DNA from: Mediterranea massiliensis
Lineage (GTDB): Bacteria > Bacteroidota > Bacteroidia > Bacteroidales > Bacteroidaceae
DNA length: 64,000 bases
NCBI GenBank assembly: GCA_958402075.1
Contig: CATXSD010000001.1
Coordinates: 26,261-90,260, forward strand
Direction of reading: 5' to 3'
Part shown: piece after piece, positions 17,057-24,740 of the stretch
Numbering within the stretch: position 1 is the first letter of the stretch
Layout: every line of letters begins with the position of its first letter
Notes under the pieces: model-generated
Told to the model about the DNA's origin: nothing
Seen by the model: only the letters and a program-made list of their open reading frames with translations
Databases searched by the model: none
Made by a program: the position numbers and the translations under genes

Positions 17057-18130
17057 ATGGAAACAAATAACACCTTACAAGAACAAGCCAAGAAACTGCG
17101 CAAGATGCGCCGTCGCCAACGTATAGCCAGCCTGCTGGGCATCGCCGTCCTCGCCTGGGGAGTGGTGCAGGCAGCCTTCCTCTTCCTGGACTACAAGAAC
17201 ACCGAGACCAGCAACGACGCCCAGGTGGAACAGTATATCTCGCCCGTCAACTTGCGGGCTTCGGGCTATATCCAGAAAATCTGCTTCACCGAACATCAGA
17301 ACGTACACAAGGGCGACACCCTGCTGGTGCTCGACGACCGCGAATACCGCATCCGCGTGATGGAAGCCGAAGCTGCCCTGAAGGATGCCATGGCCGGTGC
17401 CACCGTCATGGATGCCACCCTGCAGACCACCCGGAACAATGCATCGGTATTCGAAGCCTCCATCGCCGAAGTCGAAATCCGCCTGGCCAAGCTGGAGAAA
17501 GACCGCCAGCGCTACACCAATCTGCTGAAGCGGAACGCCGCCACCCCCATCCAGCTGGAACAGATTGAAACCGAATACGAAGCCACCTGCAAAAAGCTCG
17601 ATGCCCTGAAACGACAGCAGAAGGCTGCCCGTTCGGGTGTGAACGAAGTGTCGCAACGCCGGCAGAACATCGAAGCCTCCATCCAGCGCGCACAGGCTGC
17701 CCTCGACATGGCCCGCCTCAACCTGTCGTACTGCGTGGTGACTGCCCCCTGCGACGGCAAGCTGGGACGCCGTGCCCTGGAAGAAGGACAGTTCATCGGT
17801 GCCGGACAGACCATCACCTACATCCTGCCCGACACACAGAAATGGATTGTGGCCAACTATAAGGAAACACAGGTTGAGAATCTTGCCATCGGCCAGCAGG
17901 TACGCATCAGCGTAGACGCCATCAAGGACAGGGAATTCACGGGACGCATCACAGCCATCTCGGGAGCCACCGGTTCCAAGTACTCGCTCGTACCTACGGA
18001 CAACTCGGCCGGCAACTTCGTGAAGATACAGCAGCGCATCCCCGTCCGCATCGACTTCGACGACCTGAGCCGCGAGGAAAACGAACGCCTGGCTGCCGGC
18101 ATGATGGTGGTGGTACGAACTATAAAATGA
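17057..18130 (+). CDS. EmrA/HlyD-family efflux adaptor
   Basis: The 357-residue protein has a short cytoplasmic stretch, one membrane anchor near 24-45, then the family motif around TSNDAQVEQYISPVNLRASG. A lipoyl half (HQNVHKGDTLLVLDDREY), a coiled coil of about 100-210 and a beta-barrel ending in a typical AAGMMVVVRTIK strand follow. Together with the next gene and TolC it makes an EmrAB-TolC-type tripartite pump for small toxic molecules. Confidence 0.93.
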   Translation: METNNTLQEQAKKLRKMRRRQRIASLLGIAVLAWGVVQAAFLFLDYKNTETSNDAQVEQYISPVNLRASGYIQKICFTEHQNVHKGDTLLVLDDREYRIRVMEAEAALKDAMAGATVMDATLQTTRNNASVFEASIAEVEIRLAKLEKDRQRYTNLLKRNAATPIQLEQIETEYEATCKKLDALKRQQKAARSGVNEVSQRRQNIEASIQRAQAALDMARLNLSYCVVTAPCDGKLGRRALEEGQFIGAGQTITYILPDTQKWIVANYKETQVENLAIGQQVRISVDAIKDREFTGRITAISGATGSKYSLVPTDNSAGNFVKIQQRIPVRIDFDDLSREENERLAAGMMVVVRTIK

Positions 18131-18167
18131 TTCTTCATTTTTCATTCATCATTTTTTCATTTTCCCT

Positions 18168-19811
18168 ATGGCTTCCTATCCCAAAAACTATCCGTTCTAC
18201 AACTGGGTGCCCAAACCGCTGGGCATCCTGATACTGGTACTGCTCTTCATTCCCATCCTCACCGTGGGCGGTGTCTATACCGCCAACAGCGGCGAGATGA
18301 TGAGCGGACTGGGCATCCAGTCGGAGCACATCCAGTTTGTCGGCTTCCTCACCTCCATCGGCATGGCTGCCTTCTCGCCCTTCTTCTTCGAACTGGTGTG
18401 CATCCGCCGCGAGAAGATGATGTGCCTCGGCGGGTTTGCCGTGATGTACGCCCTGAGCTACGTGTGCGCCAAGACCGACAGCATCTTCCTCCTGGCCCTG
18501 TGCAGCCTCGTCATGGGCTTCCTGCGCATGGTGCTGATGAGGGTGAACCTCTTTACCCTCATCAAGTATGCCTTCGGCATGGAGACCACCCTCAACATCA
18601 CGCCCGGCAACGAGCCCCGCGATGCCGAAGGATGGGACCGACTGGACAGCGAGAAGAGTGTCAGCATGCCCACCATCTACCTGTTCTTCATGATACTGGG
18701 ACAGATAGGTACCTCGCTCACCGCCTGGCTGGCCTATGAATACGAATGGCAGTATGTCTATTACTACATGATGGCCACCACGCTGGTTGCCGTCCTCGTC
18801 ATCTTCGTCACCATGCCCTACCACCGCTATCCCGGCCGCCGCTTCCCCGTCAACTTCCGCAAGTTCGGCAGCGTGGTCATCTTCTGTGCCATGTGTACGT
18901 CGGTGGTCTATGTGCTGGTCTATGGCAAGGTGCTCGACTGGTACGACGACCCCACCATCCGCTGGGCCACGGCGGCCGCCCTCCTGTTCACCGGCCTGTT
19001 CGTCTATATGGAGGCCACGCACCGCTCGCCCTACTTCCTGATGGACGTGTTCCGCCTGCGCACCATCAACCTGGGCATTATCCTCTTCCTGCTGCTGATG
19101 GTGTTGAACTCCAGCGCCCTGTTCGTCAATGTGTTTACAGGTGTGGGCATGAAGATAGACAACTGGCAGAACGCCGCACTGAACAACTGGGCCATCCTGG
19201 GCTACTTCATCGGAGCCGTCATAGCCATCGCGTTGGGCAAGCGGGGCGTACACCTGAAGTATCTCTTCGCCCTGGGCTTTGTCTTCATCGGTCTGTCGGC
19301 CCTGTTCATGTACTTCGAGGTACAGACCGCCGGCCTGTACGAGCGCATGAAGTACCCCGTCATCAGCCGTGCCATGGGCATGATGCTGCTCTTCTCGCTC
19401 ACCGCCGTACTGGCCAACCAGCGCATGCCCTACCGCTACCTGTCCACGTGGATCTGCATCATGCTCACCGTACGCATGATGCTGGGGCCCGCCATCGGTA
19501 CGGCCCTCTACACCAACGTGATGCAGCACCGCCAGCAGCACTACATCACCCGTCTGGCGCACGACACAGACCTGCTCACTCCCGAAACGGCCGCCAGCTA
19601 CACGGGCACCGTCCAAGGTATGATGTACCAGGGCAAGAGCCGCCTAGAAGCCGAACAGATGGCCGCACTCTCCACCAAAGGCAAGGTGCAGGTACAGGCT
19701 ACGCTGGCATCGGTCAAGGAAATGTCGGGCTGGACGCTCTATGCCTGTCTGGGCTGCGCCCTGTTCGTACTGCTGATACCTTACCGCAAGAGAATAGTCA
19801 CCACAGAGTAA
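18168..19811 (+). CDS. EmrB-like MFS (DHA2) drug exporter
   Basis: The 547-residue membrane protein has about 14 hydrophobic segments and a short soluble insert near residues 145-165 (PGNEPRDAEGWDRL). It is longer than a 12-TM MFS carrier, as expected for the DHA2 group. The start MASYPKNYPF was chosen because it directly precedes the first membrane segment. The last codons and stop (VTTE*) lie inside the left arm of a palindromic repeat. It ends the tolC-emrA-like operon. Confidence 0.92.
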   Translation: MASYPKNYPFYNWVPKPLGILILVLLFIPILTVGGVYTANSGEMMSGLGIQSEHIQFVGFLTSIGMAAFSPFFFELVCIRREKMMCLGGFAVMYALSYVCAKTDSIFLLALCSLVMGFLRMVLMRVNLFTLIKYAFGMETTLNITPGNEPRDAEGWDRLDSEKSVSMPTIYLFFMILGQIGTSLTAWLAYEYEWQYVYYYMMATTLVAVLVIFVTMPYHRYPGRRFPVNFRKFGSVVIFCAMCTSVVYVLVYGKVLDWYDDPTIRWATAAALLFTGLFVYMEATHRSPYFLMDVFRLRTINLGIILFLLLMVLNSSALFVNVFTGVGMKIDNWQNAALNNWAILGYFIGAVIAIALGKRGVHLKYLFALGFVFIGLSALFMYFEVQTAGLYERMKYPVISRAMGMMLLFSLTAVLANQRMPYRYLSTWICIMLTVRMMLGPAIGTALYTNVMQHRQQHYITRLAHDTDLLTPETAASYTGTVQGMMYQGKSRLEAEQMAALSTKGKVQVQATLASVKEMSGWTLYACLGCALFVLLIPYRKRIVTTE

Positions 19812-19950
19812 CACAGAGGAAACTATTGATGTGCACCACAGATTACACGGATTGACACAGATTATACATATGTCACAACTCATCTGTGTCAATCCGTGTA
19901 ATCTGTGGTAAAAATAAAAAACTCCGTGAAACGCTGTGTTCTCAGTGGTG
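19799..19950. repeat. CACAGATT-family palindromic repeat, copy 3 (perfect inner stem)
   Basis: Inner arms at 19835-19862 and 19882-19909 are perfectly complementary over 28 bases (starting ACCACAGATTACACGG) with a 19-base loop. Outer arms CACCACAGAGTAACACAG (19799) and the complement of CACCACTGAGAACACAG (to 19950) are imperfect. The element overlaps the stop codon of the MFS gene and fills the gap to the AraC regulator. Confidence 0.93.
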
Positions 19951-19990
19951 AATACCGAATATTTCATTAACTTAGCTCCCGAATTAACCC

Positions 19991-20893
19991 ATGAAACCGA
20001 AAGCCATCCGCCCCATGAACGAAGAAGAACGCCTGAAAAGACTCGAAGCGGCCCTGCGTGCCAACGAAACCATCTGCAGTTCGGAAGGAAGTCTCACCTC
20101 CTTCCCTTCCTCCCTGTGCAAGTCCTACCGCGTAGGCGGCCTGGGCCTACTGCTCTGCCGCAAAGGCCAGTTCCGCTTCCGCTTGAACAACCGGGAGTTT
20201 GACGCTCGCGAAGGGCAAACGCTGTTCATCCCCGAAAATGCGGTGTTCGAAATATTGGAAACCTCGCCCGCCGTGGAGGTAAACATCTTCTTCTACCTCA
20301 TCGAGCCGATACGCGACATCATGGGCAACCTGGCCCTGTCCATGTACCCCTACACGGAGCTGACGGCCGAAACCTGCTACGTATGGCATACGGACGAGGA
20401 AGAAGAACTGCTGAAATACATCGCCCTGCTGGACGACACCCTGAAACATGGTAAGGAGCTGTTCAATTCGTTCGAACAGAAACTGCTGCTCATCGGACTG
20501 ACCTACCGCCTCTGCGGCATCTACAGCCGGAAGCTCGTGAACCGCCGCGACACCGTGGGACACAAGGACGAGACCTTCATCCGCCTCATCGGCCTCATCG
20601 AGCAGAACTACAGGCGTGAACGGGGCGTGGAGTTCTATGCCGACAAGCTGTGCCTGTCACCCAAATACCTCTCCAACCTGTCGAAGTCGGTCAGCGGCTA
20701 TACGGTACAGGAACTGGTATTCAAAGCCATTGTCCGCGAAGCCATCTCGCTGCTGAAGAACACGCAGAAGACCGTGCTCGAGATATCCGAGGAACTGAAC
20801 TTCCCCAACGCTTCCTACTTCGGCACCTTCTTCCGGAAACAGACGGGGATGTCGCCCATGCAGATGAGGCGGAACAACGGAAAAAGTTCTTGA
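19991..20893 (+). CDS. AraC-family transcriptional regulator
   Basis: The 300-residue protein (or 290 if started at the internal MNEEERLKRL) has an N-terminal cupin-like sensing domain (about 30-150). The C-terminal AraC DNA-binding domain (about 195-295) contains two helix-turn-helix units; the second reads VLEISEELNFPNASYFGTFFRKQTGMSP. It lies 179 bp downstream of the efflux operon on the same strand, so control of that pump is plausible but unproven. Confidence 0.92.
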   Translation: MKPKAIRPMNEEERLKRLEAALRANETICSSEGSLTSFPSSLCKSYRVGGLGLLLCRKGQFRFRLNNREFDAREGQTLFIPENAVFEILETSPAVEVNIFFYLIEPIRDIMGNLALSMYPYTELTAETCYVWHTDEEEELLKYIALLDDTLKHGKELFNSFEQKLLLIGLTYRLCGIYSRKLVNRRDTVGHKDETFIRLIGLIEQNYRRERGVEFYADKLCLSPKYLSNLSKSVSGYTVQELVFKAIVREAISLLKNTQKTVLEISEELNFPNASYFGTFFRKQTGMSPMQMRRNNGKSS

Positions 20894-20895
20894 CT

Positions 20896-21153
20896 TCAGT
20901 TAACAAAATGCATGTCCAGGCAGCCATTGCTTCCCGAATTCCTTCGCTGCTCATTCCATTCCATAAGCAATTCATCGGCAAGGTATTCATCACTCAGGCA
21001 ATGCATATCCGCCACTCCATTACTGACCAGTCTATACGTCTCAGAATCATAAAAGAATCCGAGCGCATCCTCGTATGACAATTGCAGCTTATCGGCAAAC
21101 AAGCGTACAATACGCGCGTACTTCATCTGTAAAATGGTTTTGTCAGCCTGCAT
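20896..21153 (-). CDS. DUF3791-like protein
   Basis: This small 85-residue acidic-helical protein (core KYARIVRLFADKLQLSYEDALGFF, then LSDEYLADELL) resembles the DUF3791 family in length and pattern. Its start overlaps the end of the DUF3990 gene by 11 bp, so it is translationally coupled as the third cassette member. It stops 2 bp from the convergent AraC gene. No function is known; with the DUF3990 protein it could be the antitoxin or specificity partner. Confidence 0.65.
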   Translation of the reverse strand: MQADKTILQMKYARIVRLFADKLQLSYEDALGFFYDSETYRLVSNGVADMHCLSDEYLADELLMEWNEQRRNSGSNGCLDMHFVN

Positions 21154-21640
21154 CTTCCACTCCTCCCAATTTCACTTCTTTAGCATCCACAAAGTGCAGA
21201 TGCCGCCCCAGGACATTCTGATTCAAGATACATAACTGATGGTTCGGATGCTCAAAAGCAAGCCGGCCCAACGCATCATCTTTACTCATTGTCCCGGAAA
21301 AATATAAATCTATCGTATTGAATACCTTATCATTGGCTATTCCACCTTCAACGATGTCATAAGCTGCCTCACACATTCCTTTACGACATTTCCCTACATA
21401 ATCCAACCATTCTTCATCGTATCTCGCAAAGACTTTCACCCGGCAGTCGGTCAAATCATCGTCCAACCAATATTCATTGACAAAAGCCTGCTTGCCTCTG
21501 AGCAGAAAACGCTGCGCATATTTCTCAGCCTGACTATACATAGACGTCAGATAAAAGCCTTTGCCGAAATCCAGATACTCTCGTGAATGATATACGTCCG
21601 GATGCTCTATAACCAGAGGAGATGCATGATACAGCTTCAT
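21143..21640 (-). CDS. DUF3990 protein (ADP-ribosyltransferase-like)
   Basis: The 165-residue protein starts MKLYHASPLVIEHPDV. The elements LYHAS near residue 3, YLDFGKGFYLT near 23-33 with a following QAEKYA, and the terminal NHQLCILNQ fit the DUF3990 family, which is related to ADP-ribosyltransferase folds. Its ATG overlaps the TGA of the upstream gene (ATGA), and its own end overlaps the next start. There is no signal peptide, so it acts inside the cell. A toxin or effector role is an inference from fold and tight coupling to two DUF3791 genes. Confidence 0.75.
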   Translation of the reverse strand: MKLYHASPLVIEHPDVYHSREYLDFGKGFYLTSMYSQAEKYAQRFLLRGKQAFVNEYWLDDDLTDCRVKVFARYDEEWLDYVGKCRKGMCEAAYDIVEGGIANDKVFNTIDLYFSGTMSKDDALGRLAFEHPNHQLCILNQNVLGRHLHFVDAKEVKLGGVEDAG

Positions 21641-21855
21641 ACCAACACCCCTTTCTCTTTCATGTACGAAATCAAATCTTCCACAAGATATTCCTTACTG
21701 AAGGTATGCAATACGTCATATCCCGGGAGCAGGTATCCCGTCAGTATACCCGATGAACGCAACAGTCTGTAAACACTCCCTGCACTCATTTTCAGCGCAT
21801 CGGCCAGACTGCCTACACAAAAGGTCACAAAGTTCAATTGGTCGAAATTCATCAT
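21637..21855 (-). CDS. DUF3791 protein
   Basis: The product has 72 residues when started at MMNFDQLNF (21855; 21852 also possible). A longer frame exists up to 21909, but a promoter -7 box at 21879-21886 sits inside that extension, so the later ATG is used. The pattern FCVGSLADALKMSAGSVYRLL and YDVLHTFSKEYLVEDLISYMKEKGV is that of DUF3791. It is the first gene of a three-gene coupled cassette and overlaps the DUF3990 gene by 4 bp. Confidence 0.78.
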   Translation of the reverse strand: MMNFDQLNFVTFCVGSLADALKMSAGSVYRLLRSSGILTGYLLPGYDVLHTFSKEYLVEDLISYMKEKGVLV

Positions 21856-21878
21856 AGAAGCAATGATTAATCTACTTG

Positions 21879-22051
21879 CAAAGATAGCGAAAGGCGAGAG
21901 GAGAAGCAAATGAAAAAGAGAATTTTCAATTTGATTCTCCCGAGCCGCATCCTATCTTATGAAAAGATAGTGAAAGGCGAGAGGAGAAGCAAATGAAATT
22001 GAAAATTTCAATTTCATTCTCCCGAGCCGCATCCTGTCTTATCCAAAGATA
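21879..22051 (-). promoter_or_regulatory. Tandemly duplicated 82-83-bp promoter unit before the DUF3791/3990 cassette
   Basis: AGATAG recurs at 21882, 21965 and 22047, marking two copies of one unit. Read on the minus strand each copy has a palindrome, a TTTG -33 box in its right arm and a TATCTTT -7 box. The box nearest the gene is consensus (21879-21886, spacer 20). The middle one is degraded to TATCTTTT, and the outer one (22044-22051) is consensus with a 17-base spacer. The second copy contains a 27-base perfect palindrome (13-base arms) at 21992-22018. Confidence 0.75.
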
Positions 22052-22091
22052 GCATAAATCCGAAAAATCAAACCTTATTTATATATAAGTC

Positions 22092-23015
22092 TTACCGCAG
22101 CCGCAGGCGGTCGCCTACCTCGGGCACATATTCTTCCATGTCCTTGCGGTTCATCTTGTAGAGGTTCTTCAGGCGGATACCATACTTCTGCGAGATGCTG
22201 TGCATGGAGTCGCCGTCGCGCACGATGTGGACGGTGTAAGGCTTCTGCGCCTTCTTGTTCTTCTTCTTCAGATAGATGATGTCGCCCGCCTCGAGGGTGT
22301 ACTCACGGTGCAGGTCATTGTAGCTGACCAGCTTCTTCCAACTGATGCCAAACTCTCCGCCCAGCAGTTCGAAGCTGTCGCCGTCACGGGCCACGACATA
22401 GGCCAGCCCGTTGGCTATATACACCTGGTGAGGATGGAGCAACCACGGTTTCTTCTTGAGTTCCTTCTCCCACTTGCGGGCCTCGCGACGGCCCATTCCC
22501 TCGTTGTCGTACTTATACAGGTCGTAATCCTCGATAATCGTTATCAGTCGGTTGGCATACGAAGGGTCGGTGGCATAGCCGGCTTTCTTCAAGCCGCGGG
22601 CCCAGCCCTTGTAATCGGTAATCTTCAACTTGAACAGGAAAGCATAGCGCGCACCGCTCTTCAGAAATTTGGAGTGGTCCTCGTAGGAGTCGCGCGCATT
22701 GCGATAGGCACGGAAACATTCGCCCCTGGCGTCGTCGTCGTGATAGACCCGGCGTCCTTTCCAGGTGTTGTGGCACTTGATGCCGAAGTGATTGTTGCTC
22801 TTGCGGGCCAGCTGGCTCTGCCCGGCACCGCTTTCCAGCAGTCCCTGGGCCAAGGTGATGCTGGCAGGTATCTTGTGCAGCTTCATCTGCTCCACCGCAA
22901 TGGGGGCATATTGCTTGATGTATTCGTTGTAACGGGAGTTCCTGCGCTGTGCATGGGCAGGCAGAAGCAGCATCAGAAAGGCCATAATGACCAGCAGTCG
23001 GGACGTATATTTCAT
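22092..23015 (-). CDS. Secreted GH73 glucosaminidase with LysM domain(s)
   Basis: The 307-residue peptidoglycan hydrolase has a signal peptide (MKYTSRLLVIMAFLMLLLPAHA). A FlgJ/GH73-type catalytic domain follows (about 30-180) with the likely catalytic Glu61 in QGLLESGAGQS, and the conserved FGIKCH. A LysM domain at about 263-306 (YTVHIVRDGDSMHSISQKYG) and a degenerate one around 205-255 should bind cell-wall glycan. It likely cleaves glucosaminyl bonds in the cell wall. Monocistronic, leftward. Confidence 0.92.
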   Translation of the reverse strand: MKYTSRLLVIMAFLMLLLPAHAQRRNSRYNEYIKQYAPIAVEQMKLHKIPASITLAQGLLESGAGQSQLARKSNNHFGIKCHNTWKGRRVYHDDDARGECFRAYRNARDSYEDHSKFLKSGARYAFLFKLKITDYKGWARGLKKAGYATDPSYANRLITIIEDYDLYKYDNEGMGRREARKWEKELKKKPWLLHPHQVYIANGLAYVVARDGDSFELLGGEFGISWKKLVSYNDLHREYTLEAGDIIYLKKKNKKAQKPYTVHIVRDGDSMHSISQKYGIRLKNLYKMNRKDMEEYVPEVGDRLRLR

Positions 23016-23120
23016 GTCGTTATCATTGATTCGGGCACAAAAATCTGCAAAAGAATTGAAAAAAACAATCCTTTTACTTTTTATTAGCTACCGGATGCTG
23101 TATAAATAGGCTAAATTGAC

Positions 23121-23128
23121 TACATTTG
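23121..23128 (+). promoter_or_regulatory. -7 box before the DUF4476 lipoprotein gene
   Basis: TACATTTG fits the TAnnTTTG consensus 31 bp before the ATG; no good -33 TTTG is evident. Confidence 0.45.
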
Positions 23129-23159
23129 AAACCTGTGAACCTAAATTTTGAAAACCGGA

Positions 23160-23840
23160 ATGAAATATAAGCATTATATCAGCATAGTGGCAGCCGCCTT
23201 GTACCTGTTATTACAAGTGTCCTGTTCCAATGCATTCTATTCCTCATCCAATGTATTGGGACAAATAAAACAAGGTATGTCTCCCCAAGAAATTACCCAA
23301 CTGTTGGGAAAACCCGAATACCGCCGTCTGGATTATGATATAGAAGAATGGGAATACAGAAAAAAGCTCAATTTTCTGGACAGCGAGGAGACAGTCATCA
23401 TCATACGGTTCGAAAACGAACGACTGATATATCTGGACTCATTCAAAGCAAGGGAACGACAGCCGCAAACGCCCGTCGCATCCGTCACTCCTCCCCCACC
23501 TTCTCCGGTCGTTATTGGAATCGAACGCCCGTCAAGTCCCATAGGGCCGCCGATGTCAGACAATCGTTTCGAAGAATTTTATGATAACGCAAAGTCGTAT
23601 ACATTCAAAAGCGAACAAATGCAATTCATCCGTTCAGGTGTAAAGAACAAACGATTCACATGCAAACAATGTGCGCGCATGATGTCTCTTTTCACTTTTG
23701 ACGACGACAAATTTAAAATCATCAAAATATTCGCTCCATACCTGACGGACAAAGAAAACTATGATGTAATCACAGATTATTTTCTGTTATCATCCGACCG
23801 TGAAAAGGTATTGAAAGCGTTAGGCATACGAAAAGTCTGA
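23160..23840 (+). CDS. DUF4476 lipoprotein with SmpA/BamE-like N-terminal half
   Basis: The 226-residue protein uses the ATG at 23160 rather than the TTG 12 bp upstream. A lipoprotein signal ends LLQVSC, placing the lipidated Cys near residue 22. Residues about 30-105 (QIKQGMSPQEITQLLGKPEYRRLDYDIEEWEY) resemble the SmpA/OmlA-BamE fold. A proline-rich linker leads to a C-terminal DUF4476 domain (about 135-225). Probably periplasmic, attached to a membrane; function unknown. Confidence 0.8.
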   Translation: MKYKHYISIVAAALYLLLQVSCSNAFYSSSNVLGQIKQGMSPQEITQLLGKPEYRRLDYDIEEWEYRKKLNFLDSEETVIIIRFENERLIYLDSFKARERQPQTPVASVTPPPPSPVVIGIERPSSPIGPPMSDNRFEEFYDNAKSYTFKSEQMQFIRSGVKNKRFTCKQCARMMSLFTFDDDKFKIIKIFAPYLTDKENYDVITDYFLLSSDREKVLKALGIRKV

Positions 23841-23894
23841 AATGTTCAATCCGATTGTCACGAAATCAACCTATTCATACATAAAACCCACCTC

Positions 23895-24377
23895 ATGAAA
23901 GAACTGAACCTCCACATCGGCATCCGCATCTATACATACGAAGAACTGGATGCTGCCGACCGCGAACTGATAGACGCCGCCCGCGAAGCCACACACCGCA
24001 GCTATGCCCCCTACTCCCACTTCTCGGTAGGAGCCGCCGCCCGACTGGCGGACAACACCGTCGTCTGCGGCAGCAATCAGGAAAACGCCGCCTATCCGTC
24101 GGGACTCTGTGCCGAACGTACTACCCTGTTCTACGCCAACTCGCGCTACCCCGACCAGGCCGTGACGACACTGGCCATCGCCGCCCGCAACGAACGGGGC
24201 GAGTTTCTGGACGACCCCATCCCGCCGTGCGGTGCCTGCCGCCAGGTGATGCTCGAAACGGAAGTACGCTACCGGCAGTCCATGCGCATCCTGCTCTACG
24301 GTCGCAAGGGCATCTACGAAGTGGAGAAGGTGGGCGACCTGCTGCCCCTCTCGTTCGACGCTTCGGCCATGCAATGA
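23895..24377 (+). CDS. cdd: Cytidine deaminase
   Basis: The 160-residue enzyme deaminates cytidine or deoxycytidine to uridine in pyrimidine salvage. The zinc site is complete: Cys72 and catalytic Glu74 in CAER, plus Cys112 and Cys115 in PCGAC. The substrate motif NQENAAYPSG precedes it. Followed by the 23-bp repeat array C. Confidence 0.95.
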   Translation: MKELNLHIGIRIYTYEELDAADRELIDAAREATHRSYAPYSHFSVGAAARLADNTVVCGSNQENAAYPSGLCAERTTLFYANSRYPDQAVTTLAIAARNERGEFLDDPIPPCGACRQVMLETEVRYRQSMRILLYGRKGIYEVEKVGDLLPLSFDASAMQ

Positions 24378-24423
24378 CAGGCTTCCTGACGGCCCGGAAG
24401 ACGCTTCCGCACCGACCCGTCGC

Positions 24424-24555
24424 GACGAAGTGCTTCGTGACCCTCTCATGCAGTGCTTCGTCACCCCCTAAGGAAGCACTGCATGACCACCTGACGAAGC
24501 ACTTCGTCGGACCCTCATGAAGCACTTCGTCAGAACCCCACGAAGCACTGCATCA
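24424..24555. repeat. Array C: six 23-bp palindromic units
   Basis: Units built on ACGAAGCACTTCGT or GCAGTGCTTCG begin at 24427, 24450, 24473, 24496, 24519 and 24542, exactly 23 bp apart. Each core is an inverted repeat. It starts 50 bp 3' of cdd and takes up about a third of the 363-bp gap to the next gene; the remainder holds a promoter-like box only. No flanking inverted repeat was found here. Confidence 0.93.
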
Positions 24556-24668
24556 GAGCCTCATCATGCGCATCCCCTTCAAACGTCTCCGTCGGACACT
24601 TTGCCCGAAAAAAACGGAGAACGGCAAATATCCGTAATTCGGGTATAGCCGTTATCCAAAATTCTTCT

Positions 24669-24676
24669 TATTTTTG
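24669..24676 (+). promoter_or_regulatory. -7 box before the redox operon
   Basis: TATTTTTG fits TAnnTTTG, 64 bp before the Fe-S protein start; -33 element not clear. Confidence 0.4.
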
Positions 24677-24740
24677 CAGCGTATCACTCGAAAAATGATA
24701 CACGACAATTTTACCCTTAATTAAAACAGGCATCCTTATT

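Noticed and set aside
24424..24555. Possible CRISPR array
   Set aside because: Units are contiguous with no unique spacers, are only 23 bp long, and no cas genes are nearby; the same applies to the other five arrays.
24586..24605. CGTCGGACACTTTG as another site for the GTGTCCG-binding activator
   Set aside because: Only one half-site, and no -24/-12 promoter follows.
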